64,000 bases of DNA from Albugo candida (Eukaryota; Oomycota; Peronosporomycetes; Albuginales; Albuginaceae). The stretch spans positions 124,001 to 188,000 of the forward strand of contig CAJNAR010000176.1 of the NCBI GenBank assembly GCA_905220665.1, in the 5' to 3' direction. Below the pieces are notes generated by a model. The model worked only from the letters and a program-made list of their open reading frames with translations. It had not been told where the DNA came from and searched no databases. Positions 61,190 to 64,000 of the stretch are shown in pieces. The stretch's first letter is position 1; each line of letters begins with the position of its first letter. The position numbers and the translations under genes are program-made.

Positions 61190-64000
61190 CTCTAACTCTG
61201 CTCCTCAATGTTTGTGGATAAGCTCGACCATTTAGCACACATGCCTGGGGCAAGATCGCGCGCGGTGCAAACGGGACTTCTACGCTCTGCGGGTAAGAAA
61301 CATGATGAAGGATCTCTTGAACGGCCGGAGGCCGACCGATTGCGTCATACCTCTTCGTTTGTAAAACACTTAGTACGGCTTGCGATTTATACTTTTCAAC
61401 AGAGTCGCTAGTTTTGTGTTTCGGCACTGGATGGATAGCGATGGTATCGCCGTCATGCAACTATGATTTACGAACACAACCAAGGTTATCTGTATCAACG
61501 TCAATTTCTTGAACACGGGACGGTCATCTGAAAAGTCTGCAGCACTTACAAAACTCATCAGGAAATCGTCCAGCATTTTTGCCAGAAGCCTTTCTTCATC
61601 TTAGGAGATCGAAACGCCAAAATCGGGCAACGACGCAAAGGGTGGCTTTTCCTGAGATTATACTCTCGCGGATACAGAAATGAAAATGCCATTCTTCGCC
61701 GACATTTATGTGGGTACAGCGACCTGTTCTTCTTAAAGACAATTTTTTAGGAACGGGCGGGCGCGATATTACAACGTGGCAAGGCATTTGCGTCCGGGCT
61801 CCAAAATTACTTGGATAGACTACATCGTGCTCCTATAATGCCCTTAGCCGCTGCTCTTCAATTCACAATCATGAAGTGGGAGGCGTGTTGAAAGTGATCA
61901 TAGGCTCACAACCTCACATCTTCATCTGCCGAAATGTTTTCCAAGTACACATGAGCATCTCCTGCACGCAACCTCTGGCCCTTACATTAACATCGCCCTC
62001 AGGATATACTCTATTTATACCAGAAATCGATCACGAAAGCACTTATCGCATCAGAATCTGGTGATCAGCTTGATTTCCCATCGGTACTGAATTGCCTCGA
62101 AACCATTGCAAACACCATCATTCGACCCATGATTCACAATAAGGCCCCGAATACAAAGATGATATCGACGAGATTATTCACGCGCAAAAACGTCTTCGTG
62201 CACTGCTCACCAGCAGCAATGCACTGTCAGCGTACTGTTTTATCGATCTCGCCGAGAAGCCTTTCTGTGGACTATGCGACAAACGTGCAAGGAGGTTAAC
62301 AGACTTCATTTCACCCAGCACACCTAATCGTTTGACGGCTGAGGCTACGACAGCGATCAACTATACTTGTACGTGACCACCATAGGCGTGCCGTTCGTAA
62401 ATCCGGAGAAACTGCTCAAGTCATTACGTATATCTATGTCAGACCAATTCCATAAGCCTCAAGTCAGCAAATCTCTGTTGGAAATACAGAATGGTCTCAG
62501 CCACGACTGTGGACAAAATCGTACAAGCATTTCGGTCTTTGAAAAACAATCGCGCACCATGTGCAGATCACGTCCCAGCTGAATTACTGGAATATGGCTC
62601 CCTTGTGGTTGCCAACTACTCGCCGAAGCTATGAATCGTCATATCCAGAACCTTACCTCGTCCATGCGTGAAAGCCTTCCCATGGTGTTATTATCACCGT
62701 TTTGTAGCCTAATAAACGACGAGAAGATGCGTAAACCTTCGACAGCTCACTCCGTACCACTCTCAAGACCATGTCCACACTCATTCTGAATCGCATCCGT
62801 GCAAAATGAATAAGTGGCTCTCACCTAACCAAGGTGGCTATCGAGTCGCTTGCAGTACAGCTGATTCGGTCTGGTTTCACCGATTGAATATAGCCTTAAC
62901 GCGTCGTTTTTCAGAAAAATATGCACATTCTAGGGATTGACGTCAGCGACGCTTTTGACCTCATGGATCGACATGAATTGCTACTCGTCCTCGACTCGAT
63001 TTCGATTCAGACGAAGTCCAGGGAATAAGCGCTCCTAAACTCCGTACCCTCAAACTCCTCCTTGTCATGGAATACTGATCCACATTTGCGATTTTTGGTA
63101 CATTTTAAAAAGCGATGCACTCTTCCCACCTTTGATCGTGGTATAGTTGGAAGCGGTACTATGAGATCTATGTCACCACCTCCGTGTGTCAATGCGCGAG
63201 TTCAACATCATTTTCTTTTCAATGATGCGGATTTCATTTACCATGGCCTTCTCGTTTCAAGCAATCAATTCTTGTTGCTGAGCAAGAATTTAGGCGTGCT
63301 CTTTGGCCATCGATGTCAGCAAAACTGACGGAACGACTATTGCTCGTGCAATGAACGCGACCGACGGATGTTGGCGCACCGTTTGCAACGTGAAATCACT
63401 ACTTGGCGACTCTAAAGACGTACACATCGGGAACCTCACGCAACAGCATCCTGCAAAAGGGTCTGAACTTTGCCTCCATCCTCACCTACTTCCAGATACA
63501 TTACGATTTTGCATATACAATGTATATGTGCTGCGTATTCTAGTATGCAATTATGAAACATGGTGTAGTACAGACCGCGACATTGGTAGTCTTGAAGCGC
63601 ATCACCGCCGACTTCGCCACGTCCTCCGTATCCACTATCATCCACCTGACGTGGTATCGATGGAAGCACTTTGGTCATGTTCTTTGTCGCGTCACAGACT
63701 ATTCCAGCTCAGTCGGACATTCCCCGATACTATGATTCTTCTGGAAAACGCCGCCTATTGAGGTCGTATACCCACCTACCCCAACCATTCACGACAGGAT
63801 CTAAGGCTGAAGATAACTCCTAATCTTCATCTACGGATAAGAGTATATCTATACGCCTTTCCAATATTTGCAAAAGACCGGGTCAGATGGAAAGTTGTCA
63901 CTTAACGTCTCTCGGCGTCAGCAAAAGCGAGAGTGGGATACAAGATCTCCATCATCGGAGGTTCAGCAAAATTACTTCAAGCTTTTCCTACTACCGTCGC
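61190..64000 (+). mobile_element. Degenerate LINE (RTE/CR1-like), remnant B2
   Basis: Paralogue of LINE B1. Recognisable: a decayed endonuclease at 61.2-61.9 kb, ILGIDVSDAFDLMDRHELL near 62930 (reverse transcriptase), FNDADFIYHGLL near 63220 (decayed Y-x-D-D region), and the tail CNYETWCSTDRDIGSLEAHH near 63550 with TWYRWKHFGHVL near 63650. Many frame breaks. The end is not reached before the window edge. Confidence 0.7.

Larger units (their letters stand above)
59819..64000. repeat. Second segmental duplication, copy 2
   Basis: Colinear with 38990-43082 (unit U followed by a LINE in the same orientation). Confidence 0.7.

Noticed and set aside
1..64000. CRISPR array, rRNA genes, prokaryotic operons
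   Set aside because: No regularly spaced repeats, no rRNA-like sequence, and all gene structures and elements are eukaryotic.

Overview
The window looks like a repeat-rich, gene-poor piece of a eukaryotic nuclear genome, most likely an oomycete (water mould). The best clue is the core promoter: in front of the secreted-protein genes, 20-45 bp upstream of the ATG, lies a sequence such as CTCATTCTTCAATTTTCTC. This matches the known oomycete initiator plus flanking-promoter element. A chromodomain Ty3 element, Copia elements and tRNA-derived SINE remnants fit too. Base composition is about 40% GC by eye. No genus can be fixed. A white-rust (Albugo-like) biotrophic pathogen is only a guess, based on small Cys-rich secreted proteins without RXLR motifs.

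The only genes that look intact are four members of one Cys-rich secreted family, all on the minus strand: 1162-1800, 16180-16803, 37871-38476 and 43717-44382. Three further copies are broken (1-372, 4194-4791, 55590-56201). Two subfamilies can be told apart: A at 1.2, 37.9 and 43.7 kb, and B at 0.0, 4.2, 16.2 and 55.6 kb. Each sits next to a conserved upstream flank (unit U) that recurs about ten times, sometimes without a gene.

Layout. 0-5.9 kb: genes B0, A1 and B1 with their U units. 6.0-9.2 kb: LINE remnant A1. 10.1-12.5 kb: aspartic-protease-like pseudogene 1 with a MITE inside. 13.6-32.2 kb: a second, colinear copy of roughly 2.2-13.5 kb (U, gene B2, U, LINE remnant A2, aspartic-protease-like pseudogene 2). 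This copy is enlarged by a Ty3 chromovirus (22212-27782) that jumped into the LINE. 32-37.8 kb: mostly featureless. 37.9-46.5 kb: gene A2, U, LINE remnant B1, gene A3, U. 46.6-51.7 kb: degenerate Copia element with a nested SINE head. 54.0-54.8 kb: Aurora-type kinase pseudogene. 55.6-57.1 kb: gene B3 (broken) and U. 57.1-59.8 kb: DNA transposon with terminal inverted repeats. 59.8-64 kb: U plus LINE remnant B2, a second copy of 39.0-43.1 kb.

The region reads as a fast-evolving birth-and-death cluster of candidate secreted effectors. It has grown by segmental duplication, with transposons between genes and continuing decay. No metabolic pathway or housekeeping gene is intact here.
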